Below are positions 11,335-20,910 of a stretch of 64,000 nucleotides of DNA, piece after piece. The notes beneath the pieces were generated by a model. That model searched no databases. It saw only the letters and a list, made by a program, of their open reading frames with translations, and was not told the origin of the DNA. This DNA comes from Synaphobranchus kaupii (lineage: Eukaryota; Chordata; Actinopteri; Anguilliformes; Synaphobranchidae). The translations under genes and the position numbers were made by a program. The stretch covers positions 85,416,356-85,480,355 of the forward strand of contig CM056376.1 in NCBI GenBank assembly GCA_029718625.1, written 5' to 3'. How positions within the stretch are numbered: the stretch's first letter is position 1; each line of letters starts with the position of its first letter.

Positions 11335-12110
11335 TGTTACGACTCCGAGCAGGGACTGGACTCAAATGCACAACTCACACACAAGGAATTCCAATAATCC
11401 AATCATTTATTGCTTCGACCAGAATTCCTGAAGCATAGGGAGAAGTTAGACAGACAATCAGAAACCAGTCATGGATCAGCAGTGGGAGAGCGGGAGCGGG
11501 AGAGGCCAGGGACTGGATGGTGGCAGGAATCTGGGCAGGTTAAGCAGAGGAGGAGCGGGGAGCGGGAGACGGGGCAGAGTGGAGTGGGCATGAACAGCTG
11601 CAGATTGGTAGACTTGGAGCACAGACAGGATATGCACGAACAGCTGCAGGCTGGTGGACTTGGAAAGCAGACAAGAGTTAATTGACAGCAAGGCAAGACT
11701 GGATAAACGGCGTGTTAACGCAGTTTCTAGCAAGTGTTAATTTAAGCAAGGCAAGACAGAGCTAGATGCAAAGTATCAGACGAGACAAGACCAGAGTATT
11801 ACTACAACAAGACTTAACGAACTGGCACAGGACAAAGAACCAGACTAAATACAAGAGTTAATAGGTATCAATAATGTGCAGCGTGTGAATGTATGCGTGA
11901 GTGATTAGCGGAGCAGAGAGTGTGCAGAATGCATGCGGAGAGAAGGAAAAGGATAGGCGGACACAGAGCAAGGGAACAGAGTAACACGAAAGGGAAAACC
12001 ATGCCCAGCCTGCAGCAGGAGGGGAAACAAACAGGAATACAAACCAACATGATACGAGAGGAAACAGGTAAAACACGGGACACAAAGGGGACAGGAATGA
12101 GAGCGTCACA
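11335..12110 (-). mobile_element. solo LTR, copy A (minus orientation), TSD AAATG
   Basis: The plus-strand ends are TGTTACGACTCC and GAGCGTCACA, i.e. an LTR of form TGTGACG...GTAACA read on the minus strand. AAATG flanks both ends (11330-11334 and 12111-12115), a 5-bp duplication typical of LTR retrotransposons. No internal region is attached. The family is shared with copies at 12420-13501 and 37616-40459. The interior contains a variable minisatellite with CTGCAG-rich units. Confidence 0.85.
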
Positions 12111-12124
12111 AAATGCACATAAAA

Positions 12125-12405
12125 GCAGAAAGCAGTGATTTGTAAATTATCTTTTACATATATTTAATTGAAAACAATACAAAGAAAATATATTTAATGT
12201 TTTACTTTATCAACTTCATTGATTTTTGTAAATATACGCTAATTCCAAATTTGATGCCTGCAACACATTCCAAAAAGGTTGGGTCAGGGGCAAAAAAATA
12301 CTGGGAAGTTCAAAAAACACCTGTTTGGAACATTCCACAGATAAACAGGTGATGCTATCATGACTGGGTATAAAAGGTACTTCCAGGTACTCTTAGAAGC
12401 GATAC
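12125..12405 (+). repeat. dispersed teleost repeat (first copy)
   Basis: The block contains GCAACACATTCCAAAAAGG, then ACACCTGTTTGGAACATTCC and GGGTATAAAAGG. A second copy lies in the opposite orientation at 16205-16415. This is a repeat family I recognise as very common in fish genomes; I cannot name it securely. Confidence 0.65.
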
Positions 12406-12944
12406 TATAACCTCTCTGCTGTGATGTTCTCACTCTCGTCCTGTTGTGTCCCGTGTTTTACTTGTTCCCTCTCGTATCATGTTTGTTTTTTCCTGTTTGT
12501 TTCCCTCGTGCTGAAGGTTGGGCATGGTTTTCCCTTTCGTGTCACTCTGTTCCACTACTCGTTATCCACCTTTCCCTTTCCTCCCTTCCACATGCATCCC
12601 ACACACTCTCTGCTCCGTTTATCACTCACACATACATTCGCATGCGGCACCTAATTGATACTTGTTAATGTTTGTATTTAGTCACCCGGTGTTCTTTGTC
12701 CTGTGCCAGTTCGTTAAGTCTCTTTGTAGTAACTCTCTGGTCTTGTCTCGTGGATACATTGTATCTAGTCCTGTCTTGCCAACTTTAAAAGCCTTGTCTT
12801 GCATTCTGTGTTAACTCGCCATTTCCAGCTCTGTCCAGCTTTGATCAGCTCTCGCCAGGAACGGCGCAAACACGCTGTTCAGTCTGTCCTGCCTCGCTGT
12901 ACTAACTTTTGTCTGCTCTGAGTCTACCAGCCTGCAGTTGTTCG

Positions 12945-13130
12945 TATATCCTGCTTGTGCTGCTGTTCCTGCCAACCAGCTGCTGTGTGTGCATGCAGCC
13001 GGTGTTCCAGCTCTGCTAACCGGCGGCGGTGTGTGCCTCCTGCTTGTGCTGCTGCTGCTGCCAACCTGCTGCTGTGTGCACGTCCAGCCGGGACCCCAGC
13101 TCTGCTAACGTGCAGCGGTTCCTGCAGCTC
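12945..13130 (+). repeat. LTR-internal minisatellite, ~90-bp unit
   Basis: Two diverged units carry CCTGCTTGTGCTGCTG, GCTGCTGTGTG and CCAGCTCTGCTAAC in the same order. Corresponding units occur inverted in LTR copy C at about 39740-39950. Reading frames across it are rich in Cys, Ala and Ser and are repeat artefacts. Confidence 0.6.
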
Positions 13131-13255
13131 TGCCCTGTCTCCCGCTCCCCGCTCCTCCTCTGCTCAGCCTGTCCGGATCTCTGCCACCACCACCAGTCCC
13201 TGGCCTCCCCGTTCCTGCTGATCCCCTGCTGAACTCATCCCCTGATTGTCTGTCT

Positions 13256-13501
13256 ATTCTTGTTCTCCCTATGCTTCAGGAGGAATTCTGGTCGAAGCAA
13301 TAATTTATTGGAGTTATTGAACTTCCTGTGTTTGGTGTCGTGCATTTGAGTCCAGTTCCTATTCGGAACCGTAACGGACTATTCTTGTTCTCCCTATGCT
13401 TCAGGAGGAATTCTGGTCGAAGCAATAAATTATTGGAGTTATTGAACTTCCTGTGTATTGAGTCGTGCATTTGAATCCAGTTCATACTCGGAACCGTAAC
13501 A
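13256..13501 (+). repeat. 125-bp tandem duplication at the LTR B 3' end
   Basis: ATTCTTGTTCTCCCTATGCT occurs at 13256 and 13381, and both copies run to GGAACCGTAAC. Differences between the two copies are few, so the duplication is younger than most repeats here. Confidence 0.85.
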
Positions 13502-13619
13502 TCTGCATTTGAATGGATGTCTATGGGAATTGGGGGGTGGGGCTAGATTAAGCTGTTACACAGGAATAATATGGAACCCATGGTTAGCTAAATGGCTGTA
13601 AGTCATCAAGGGCCCTATC

Positions 13620-15556
13620 TTGGCGATCTTGGCGCTTGGTCTAAGCGCATGGCACTAAGTCCATTTAGGGCGTGTCCAAGTCCAGTTTTGCTATTTTAAC
13701 GGCGTGTTTTTTGGGCGCTAAGCACAGCGCAAGGTGCAACTGGGCTGAACCTAGTCTCTTCATTAATTATAGGTGTGTTTTGGGCGTGACATGCAATAAA
13801 CCAATCAAAATGGTATATCCCATTCCCTTTAAAAGCCTGCTTTTCCACCTTGGCGGATTGCTGATGATGGCGAAACAGACATGCTCGTGCGTCTTTAGTG
13901 CGATCAAGGAATAGGCTATACGGATCAATAGTTGCCTATGATCAATATTATTCGGGCTAACCATTATGAGTTCCCGGTAACTCCTGACAGTGCTGTTTAC
14001 AAAATATATGCGGTTAAATTTCGTTAAAAGCACCTGCAACAGCTGAGAATAAGCGACCAATTGCTTCCGTCTCACCTTAGAAAACGCCAAATTAGCCTGC
14101 TTGTTTAACGAATTTCCTTTGATTATGCAATGAACTCATGTTCAAGCTTCATCCGAAGTTCATTAGGATGCATTACCTGCATTCTAATTTTGATTAATAA
14201 CATAACTAACGTAATTTTGCCTTAATGATGACACTAAATATAATAAATCTGTCAGGTTGGCAACCCATATGTTTAGCATATTTTCCCTTATTTTATAATG
14301 TCCTGCTTATGGAAATGCGACCAACCTATTTTACTGGTAGCGTAATGCTTTAAAACGATCCACTTTCCCAGGAAGACCGTGAAAAGTGTGATTTACAGCA
14401 GAGGAAACAGACCCGCTCCTGTAAAGCGCACATGCAGATAATGGCATTAAAATGAATTGTAAATTAATTTTGTAACGTGCTGCAAATTTCGTTTCTAATT
14501 AGCCGCTTAGTTCTCTTTAAAATATTTTGTTCAGTTATGGAATAGCAGGTGAAATCAGCGGGGTTTTAATAAGCTGAGGGTATGGAAACCTTGTCACTGT
14601 AATTAAAAAAATATGAAGGACGAAGAATAGCTAAGGTTACAATTCAGTTAACATGATGACATTTATCTCCGTTTTTTAACCATAGGCTATCGAAAAAACC
14701 TTATGTATGCACAGCGAATCCGCTGTAGCCTAGGCTATTTGAAAAACAATAAAAGCAATATTCACTGGACAAGGTTTTGAACTTTTTTCAGTCACAAACC
14801 ATTCTATTTACTTACAGGCTGTATTCCTAGATAAACAGAGCTGTATTGTAATGACGTCTGAAGCGCATTTTCAGAACTCAAAAGTCCGTCTATTGCAGTG
14901 CGCGAGTTTTCCATTGAATGACAATTCACGCATTAGGTGTAAATGACAATTCGCGCAATAGGCTTGATATAGGTGTTATCAGATCCTTTTTAATGGATAG
15001 CCATTGTCCCTTACCATCGCACATCGCCTGGATGTTGATGGAGTGGCCTGAGAGCAATGTAATGTGGCATCGTTTCCCTTCGCCGAGGGAAAGGTATGTG
15101 GACCTATGGAACCTTTTATTATTATGCATTTTTGATATAGCCTACACAATAATAATATTTCACATTGTGATCTAGATATTTTAGTCATGCTTGTGCGTGC
15201 CCCTGTGTGTAACAGACAGGAGGGTACGCGCGTTGTGCACACGCCTATGTAGACGCACTTATATGCGCCGTTAAAATAACATGTAAACAACTGCGACATG
15301 ACTTTAGACCAGGTTTGTGGTGGTTCTAGCGCAAGCGCTTTCTGCTGGCTCAAGATAGCAATATGCCAAAAAGAATCCTGGCCACTCCTCATCTTAAGAC
15401 CAACACGCCCAGTTCACTTGTAATGGGCGCAAGAATACATGGTAGTTAAAGGACGTAAGCGTTAGGCGTTATAATGAACCTAGCGCCGGGTGTAAGATAG
15501 CAAAGACACTTGCGTGTCGGTTAGCGCCGCTTTGCGCCGGGTGTAAGATAGGGCCC
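13620..15556 (-). mobile_element. Harbinger-type element H1 with GGGCCCTATCTT ends, TSD CAA
   Basis: Both ends read GGGCCCTATCTT inward and are flanked by CAA (13617-13619 and 15557-15559). The minus strand near 14930-15130 keeps a decayed frame containing HSINIQAMCD, the block that opens the DDE domain of HARBI1-like transposases, but the catalytic part is deleted. The relatives H2 (37657-39542) and H3 (40571-42947) share its interior. It is a non-autonomous PIF/Harbinger derivative. Confidence 0.82.
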
Positions 15557-15565
15557 CAAGGGTCT

Positions 15566-15754
15566 GAGGTATCAAACGAGCCTCAAGATATGCAGTAGAT
15601 ATGGATGGATCACTTGAGGGTTGTTTCACCTGATTTATTTTTCCATAGAGTTCAATAGGAAAACGAGTCAGGAGAAACAACCCTTGAAGTGATCCATCCA
15701 TATCTACTGCATATCTGGCAGCAGAGTGATGGTTTGAGGCTCATTTGATACCTC
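15566..15754. repeat. foldback palindrome with ~80-bp arms
   Basis: The left arm (GAGGTATCAAACGAGCCTC, then GATATGCAGTAGATATGGAT) pairs with the right arm ending GAGGCTCATTTGATACCTC. The loop is roughly 25 bp around 15645. The right arm carries an extra block of about 16 bp. It abuts H1 without touching its target duplication and is likely a short MITE or an inverted duplication. Confidence 0.8.
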
Positions 15755-16204
15755 ATTTGAGTCTTTGGATATCCTTTTATTCCCAGTCATTAGGAAGTGC
15801 TTTAAAAGCTAAAATTGTCTAAAAGCCGAGTTTGTTTACTGTTCACAATGTGGGTCGCAGTGTGAGCTGCCACGAGGATGTGATGTCAAGTTCTTCCTAG
15901 TTCTTCCCGATCCATGATTTCCAACATGGAACTCCTAGTTGGAAGGGCTTTTTAGTCAGATATCGGGATTCCTCGTTGGAAATTAAAAAAACAAATGCAG
16001 TATTAATTCAGTTGCTGTGCTCATGGGCTGAACAAAAAAAATCTGGCTCTTTGAAAAAGTTATGCCTTCGGGGGGGAACTTGGAGTTTTGAATTTAAGTC
16101 CCGCACACCAAAAAAGCTAGACTATTCATTCAGCTCACAACGTGCACAAAACCAAAAACCATGTACCGAGCGGTTCGGTACGAATACATGTACCGTTACA
16201 GCCC
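15755..16204. other. intergenic DNA with repeat fragments
   Basis: A block with ACATGGAACTCCTAGTTGGA at about 15924 recurs near 24925 inside the TTAA element. The right edge, near 16145-16208, reads ACCGAGCGGTTCGGTACG through GTACCGTTACAGCCCTA, which looks like one end of a hAT-like element. No complete element can be bounded. Confidence 0.45.
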
Positions 16205-16415
16205 TACCAGTCATGGTTGCATGACCTGTTTACCTGTGGACTGATCCAAACAGGTGTTTTTTGAACTTCCCAGTCTTTTTTTTGCGCCTGTCCCAGCTTT
16301 TTTGGAATGTGTTGCAGGCATCAAATTCGGAATTAGCGTATACAAAAATCAAGTTGATATGGTAAAACTTTAAATGTCTTTTCTTTGTACTGTTTTAAAT
16401 TAAAATGATACTGCA
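16205..16415 (-). repeat. dispersed teleost repeat (second copy, inverted)
   Basis: The reverse complement of the 12125-12405 repeat: TTTTTTGGAATGTGTTGCAG and GGCATCAAATTCGGAATTAG match the first copy in inverted order. The divergence between the two is moderate. Confidence 0.65.
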
Positions 16416-16556
16416 GTCAAAAACCGACTTTTCCCATTTAAAACCGATGTTTTGGGTTAGATTATAATCATACACAACTGTCTATGTCCAAAAATCTCAT
16501 GTTTAGTCAAAATAGTTTTATATGAGTTTTTGTGAAGGCTTGTTTCCGGGGATTCG

Positions 16557-16640
16557 TGACGTCACAAGATCCTTAACATAAAAATGGGTGGAGTTTAGGT
16601 GGTCCTAGGGGTGGTCTCGGCTGGGCACGTGGTATAAAAG
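16557..16640 (+). promoter_or_regulatory. promoter-like cluster: CRE, E-box and TATA box
   Basis: TGACGTCA (16557-16564) is a full cAMP-response element. CACGTG (16626-16631) is directly followed by TATAAAAG (16633-16640). The spacing would fit a pol II start at about 16665, next to GAGACTGAGACCC. No open frame or gene follows, so this may be the promoter of a transposon whose body has been lost, or a chance cluster. Confidence 0.4.
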
Positions 16641-16769
16641 CAGAGACCAACGGGTTTTTTTTCCTCTTTGAGACTGAGACCCTTGTACTGTTAACTAGTT
16701 AGTTCAAGTTCAAATGCGAATTGATTTGTATTACTGCTAACGTTAATATTACGACTTCTATCGAGCTAC

Positions 16770-17140
16770 TAAGACTACGTTCACACTGCAGGCCTTAGTG
16801 CTCCATTCCGATTTATTGCTCAGATCCAATTTTTTTTGTTTGGCTGTTCACATTAATTTTTTAATGTGGCCAATATCTGATTCCAGTGTGAACCGATTGC
16901 TCTCCTCAAATGACCCGTGCAAATTAACAAAAACAAAAGACATTGCGCATGTTGCACAGCCTGCAGAAATAAACAACAACAAAAAGGAAGTCATCAAAGT
17001 CACAGCTTATGCGTTAATTTTAAAGTTGATGTGCAGTGGAGCTAATGATAAGGGTGAGGAGACGGGAGAAAATCCAAGGTTTTTACTAGCTTTTTGTGCT
17101 GCTACTGTGCAGAGTGACTCGTGAATGTGAGATCGGAGCC
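16770..17140. mobile_element. one end of a DNA-transposon-like repeat
   Basis: The string ACTACGTTCACACTGCAGGC followed by GTGCTCCATTCCGATTTATT is familiar as the end of a frequent fish DNA transposon. The matching inverted end was not found in the window. A 108-codon frame across it has no recognisable domain. Confidence 0.35.
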
Positions 17141-17249
17141 AGCAATGGGGGGACCGTGACATGGGCGGTTTAAATGAAACTCAAGCAAGGCATGAAATTA
17201 ATCGCTCACTCGCCTGGGCGAGGACGGGCGAGTTAAGAAAATGGAGCGC

Positions 17250-17560
17250 TCGGTAGTGTTGTGTCGTTCGCGAACGATTCGTTCAAAAGACCGAATCTTT
17301 TGGGTGAACGAACTGAACTGAATCACTTACTGAAAAGATCCGTTCATTTCTCAGTTCAGTTGAGCTCTCGAACGGATCTGATCAGCAGCGAGCGTACAGG
17401 GAGGGGGAGGGACTGCCGCGAGCGAACGTGATTCGTCCCCTGCGAACCAGTTCTGCTGTGCTGAACGAATCATTCACGGGCGGGCGAGCGCCGAGCGAGG
17501 CAGCGAACGTGCAGAGTGGACTTCTGCGCGTGAATGTGTCGTGATTCGTTCACTGAAGGC
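17250..17560. repeat. short palindrome-rich repeat (MITE-like)
   Basis: TCGTTCGCGAACGATTCGTTC-type inverted motifs occur at the left, GTTCATTTCTCAGTTCAGTT pairs with AACTGAACTGAA earlier, and GTGATTCGTTCACTGAA closes the block. Precise ends and target duplication were not found. Confidence 0.45.
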
Positions 17561-18084
17561 TACTAGACACAGTGAGTTAACGTGACGTGATCCTGAGTGA
17601 TAATCAGCGGCTCAAACGGCCAGAATCAGGCCCAGCAAGTTAAGACTTAAGAGTCATTGAAAACCAGCGTTCACCTCCAATATTGATATTCAACGAGGAA
17701 ACTTTTAAAATATCAAGATTTGTAAACGGAGTTTGGCGCGATTGCGCAACAGAGAAATGCTTAGGCTACTTCCAAGCCATGCCAAGCACGTAAAAATGTT
17801 CGGATTGAGATACATTTCACAGGAGAGCATACTGAGACCGGTAAGAATACACCCTGAGCTTCCCGTCTCATTTATTGTACATGAAAGCACATTTATCGTT
17901 GTTTTTCCATAACATTTCTAATTGCCCCGTTGACTTCTATTGTAGCCCAGTGAGAGCCTACAGGAAATCTGTAGCTAGCTCAATACTGGACCGATCAGCG
18001 AAAATATGGGCTCAATGTGTCAGGTTCATGGAAGACAGACCGCAAATAGGGTCCAAGGTCCAAAATAGCGAACTTATCCTTTAA

Positions 18085-18960
18085 GTTTTATGGTCCGCTA
18101 GACAAAAGAAAAGGGCGATATATTCAAATAACATTCGGTTATTCGAAACGTGCTTCCCTTGCATGCATGACTGCATGAAAATGAATGGGATTCCTGAAAT
18201 TGTTGCTAAAGCTAAGTGACTGCAAGTTACGTTTAAGCTTATGGTCCGCTATGGAAACTGGCGAAGTATTCAATAACATTCTGCTGTTTTAAACGTGCTT
18301 CCTTCTACATGCATGGCGCATGCTGCACACTGCCAGTAAAAAATAACTGGATTCCTGAAATTGTGCTAAAGCTAAGCGACTGCAAGTTTCATTTAAGCTT
18401 ACGGTCCGCTATGGAAACTGGCGATGTATTCAAATAACATTCTGCTGTTTTAAACATGCTTCCTTCTACATGCATGGTGCATTCTGCACACTGCCAGTGA
18501 AAAATAACTGGATTCCTGAAATTGTTGCTAAAGCTAAGTGACTGCAAGTTTTGTTTAAGCTTATGGTCCGCTATGGAAACTGGCGATGTATTTAATAACA
18601 TTCTGCTGTTTTAAACGTGCTTCCTTCTACAAGCATGGCGCATTCTGCACACTGCCAGTGAAAAATAACTGGATTCCTGAAATTGTTGCTAAAGCTAAGC
18701 GACTGCAAGTTTCGTTTAAGCTTACGGTCCGCTATGGAAACTGGCGATGTATTCAAATAACATTCTGCTGTTTTAAACGTGTTTCCTTCTACATGCATGG
18801 TGCATTCTGCACACTGCCAGTGAAAAAATAACTGGATTCCTGAAATTGTAGCTAAAGCTAAGCGACTGTAGTACGGTTAAGCTTGTGGTCCGCTATGGAA
18901 GGGGCTATGTATTCAAATAACATGCTTCTTTCTGCATGCATACTGCACACTACCAGACTA
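18085..18960. repeat. satellite-like array, ~161-bp unit, six units
   Basis: GGTCCGCTATGG anchors occur at 18243, 18403, 18565, 18726 and 18887, with a diverged first unit at 18092. Units carry CATTCTGCTGTTTTAAAC, CACACTGCCAGTGAAAAATA and TGGATTCCTGAAATTGTTGC in the same order. The central four are most alike, and the outer two are degenerate, as expected when an array turns over by unequal exchange. Frames in the array repeat from unit to unit and are not genes. Confidence 0.9.
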
Positions 18961-19519
18961 AATTACCTGCGCTGATCTCGTATATTCCACTACCCCTTTC
19001 AATTTGTACGCTTTTCCCACATCAAGCAAGCTAGCAAATAGCCGTCGCCCGTCCCGGACAACTTATTGCTTGTTATTCGAAACCTTCCAACTGGTGATTG
19101 CTAGCTAACATTAACAGACTATATTGGCTTTAGAGGTAGCTATAAAATGCACGGTAACCTTATATGATCTTTGGGCTAACCTAAACGGTAAGCATATACA
19201 CCCTGCCTGGAATATTGGTTGGTCATGTTCGCATACTCGCTGTCTCGTTCTGGAAGTGGGAGACCAAAGATATTGATACATTGTGGACGCGGTCCGACAT
19301 TATTACGGCTAAATTGTATCATTGCCAGGGATTTGTAGGCTATTAGCCTAGCCTACTACTGATTGCAGATAGGGTTGCCAACCGTCCCTTGAAATAAGGG
19401 ACGATCCCTTATCTGTTCAATAGGTTGTTTGCATGTGACGTCATGTCACTGCGTTGCAGTGGCGCGAACTGCAGATGGGGGGCAGGAAGTGATTTGCAGA
19501 TTAGGAAAGCACTATTAAA

Positions 19520-20255
19520 ATGCCAAAGTTTTGTGCGGTTTACGGCTGTACCAACCGATCGAATCGGGAAAAAAACAAGGGCTACTTTCGAGTCCCGAAA
19601 GTGGTTACACATAAAGGTATTATTTTAACTTGCGTCGCAAAATTGTGCACATTTTAATCAACATTATAATTGTGGATACATGTGCTCTTCGTTCTCCGCA
19701 CTCTTAATTCCGAAAATATTAATGTAAATTAAACGATCTTAAAGCTCATCTTTTGTTAGATTATTTTTTTTATTTAGCACAACCTGCAATAAAAAAATAA
19801 TCTAACAAAAGCTGAGCTTTAAGATAGTTTAATTTCCATTAATATTTTCGGAATTAAGAGTGCGAGAACGAAGAGCACATGTATCCACAATTATAATGTT
19901 GATTAAAATGTGCAAAATTTTGCGACGCAAGTTAAAATAATTTTATTACTTGCCTAATAGCCTAATTGAGGAGAACCGGCTACATTTTATGACATTGAGT
20001 AATTGGTGAATTAAACGCTGATGTAGCCTATTGTTAATCAAGGAAACGGATTGAAAAATTAAGACCAATAATAATCAGTTTAAAGGGAAGTTTTCCGCTA
20101 CCTAAATTTTCAGCTCAGGAGCCGCCACTGCATAAAGGGGAGAAGTTTAAAAAACTCAGAGAAACGGCGGCAAACGTGGATCAAAAATCTCCGTCTTAAG
20201 TCTGGAGGAGCTGAGTTAGACAACGCTCGTATATGCAGTGACCACGTTGTGAAAG
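19520..20255 (+). pseudogene. THAP zinc-finger gene start, two exons, frameshifted
   Basis: Exon 1 (19520-19616) encodes [14 protein letters not shown]... and KGYFRVP, giving the C-x4-C pair and the tyrosine-phenylalanine block of a THAP domain, and ends at a GGTATT donor. Exon 2 (about 20138-20255) encodes EKRRQTWIKN and NARICSDH, supplying the invariant Trp and the CxxH pair, and ends at a GTAAGG donor. A one-base frameshift separates GEKFKKL from EKRRQTW in exon 2, and the usual Phe after CSDH is Val. THAP domains bind transposon ends. The rest of the transposase is absent, so the gene is dead. The intron is filled by the 19617-19942 palindrome. Confidence 0.8.
19617..19942. repeat. ~326-bp near-perfect palindrome filling the THAP intron
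   Basis: The arm at about 19619-19772 pairs with that at 19788-19941 at roughly 95 % by eye. For example TTAACTTGCGTCGCAAAA on the left is matched by TTTTGCGACGCAAGTTAA on the right. The left arm begins within two bases of the exon-1 splice donor. The loop is only about 15 bp. This may be an intronic foldback insertion or an inverted duplication formed by a replication or transposition error. Confidence 0.88.
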
Positions 20256-20442
20256 GTAAGGCTACAGTAATTTAGCTACTTACATAGCTGGCTAAAACTG
20301 ACAAAAATACAGACCAGGAGGCAATATTGCTGGAAACATAGCTAACGTTACATCTGTGATATCACCCTGTGTGTTTGTGTTTCGCAGCTAGATAGCTAAC
20401 GCTATCTCCCGGTGTCTTTGTTTTTAGCAATGCTAACGTTAG

Positions 20443-20781
20443 CTAGCTATCACGGCCAGTGGTTCTCAACGTGAGGATGTGAGGTCCTTGACAGGGGTCC
20501 AGGGAGTCCACAGCAAGGTCGTTGACCCAACCACACACAAAATAGTTATAAGCCTCCAGACTCTTGTACGCCTTCATCTGGCTAGCCGTGTAGTAGGAGG
20601 TCTGGAGGACGAGGTAATTTGTGATGTCGATCGCCTCCACGCCAGGCAAATCGGCCAAGACGTGAGAAAAATCGCTTTTCATCAGCGTGTACGGATCATA
20701 TCCAATATGTTTATATATTTTGTGATGATACCTCCTGCGTGTAGGCCCGTCCAACGCTTTTGTGTATTGACTTTCCATCAT
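20443..20781 (-). pseudogene. N-terminal fragment of a YqaJ/SWIM-type transposon protein
   Basis: The frame starts MMESQYTKALDG and includes DPYTL, LPGVEAIDITNYLV, and MKAYKSLEAYNYFVCGWV. These match my recollection of the N-terminal region of the large fish proteins that carry a SWIM zinc finger and a YqaJ-type nuclease and travel with DNA transposons. Homology seems to stop after GWVNDLAV, where the internal deletion of the element begins, so the last ~25 codons are unrelated read-through. The start lies about 120 bp inside the right end. The assignment rests on memory and should be searched. Confidence 0.55.
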
Positions 20782-20910
20782 TTCAAATCAGTGTTCTTCA
20801 CTTCCTGCCCCCCATCTGAATTTCGCGCGTCATCAGAATCACGTGACTGCAAACAAGCTATAAGGGATCGTCCCTTATTTCAAGGGACGGTTGGCAACCC
20901 TAATTGCAGA

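Larger units (their letters stand above)
12420..13501 (+). mobile_element. solo LTR, copy B (plus orientation), TSD TCTGC
   Basis: It begins TGTGATGTTCTCACTC and ends CGGAACCGTAACA. TCTGC flanks both ends (12415-12419 and 13502-13506). It is the same family as copy A but opposite in orientation, and is longer because it carries an expanded minisatellite (about 12950-13130) and a 125-bp duplication at its 3' end. There is no attached internal region, so it most likely arose by LTR-LTR recombination. Confidence 0.88.
19370..20902. mobile_element. two-gene DNA transposon relic (THAP + YqaJ/SWIM type), perfect 43-bp ends, 8-bp TSD
   Basis: Both ends read TAGGGTTGCCAACCGTCCCT inward and remain identical for 43 bp. 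ATTGCAGA flanks both ends (19362-19369 and 20903-20910). Inside, a THAP-type gene start faces right from the left end and a second gene start faces left from the right end, and the middle of both genes is missing. THAP ends are typical of P-like, Kolobok and some Harbinger-related (ISL2EU/IS4EU) transposases, and a YqaJ-type second gene is what I remember for the last group. The 8-bp duplication fits P or hAT better. The superfamily is therefore left open. Confidence 0.8.

Noticed and set aside
11410..13232. Frames with Cys/Ala- or Gly/Arg-rich repeats in LTRs A and B
   Set aside because: They correspond to minisatellite units inside solo LTRs, in non-corresponding frames between copies.
14926..15392. 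H1 frames as a functional Harbinger transposase
   Set aside because: Only the block near HSINIQAMCD remains; catalytic blocks are missing and frames are broken.
18389..18831. Recurrent 68-81-codon frames in the 161-bp satellite
   Set aside because: The same peptide recurs with each repeat unit and in both strands; there is no start context or domain.
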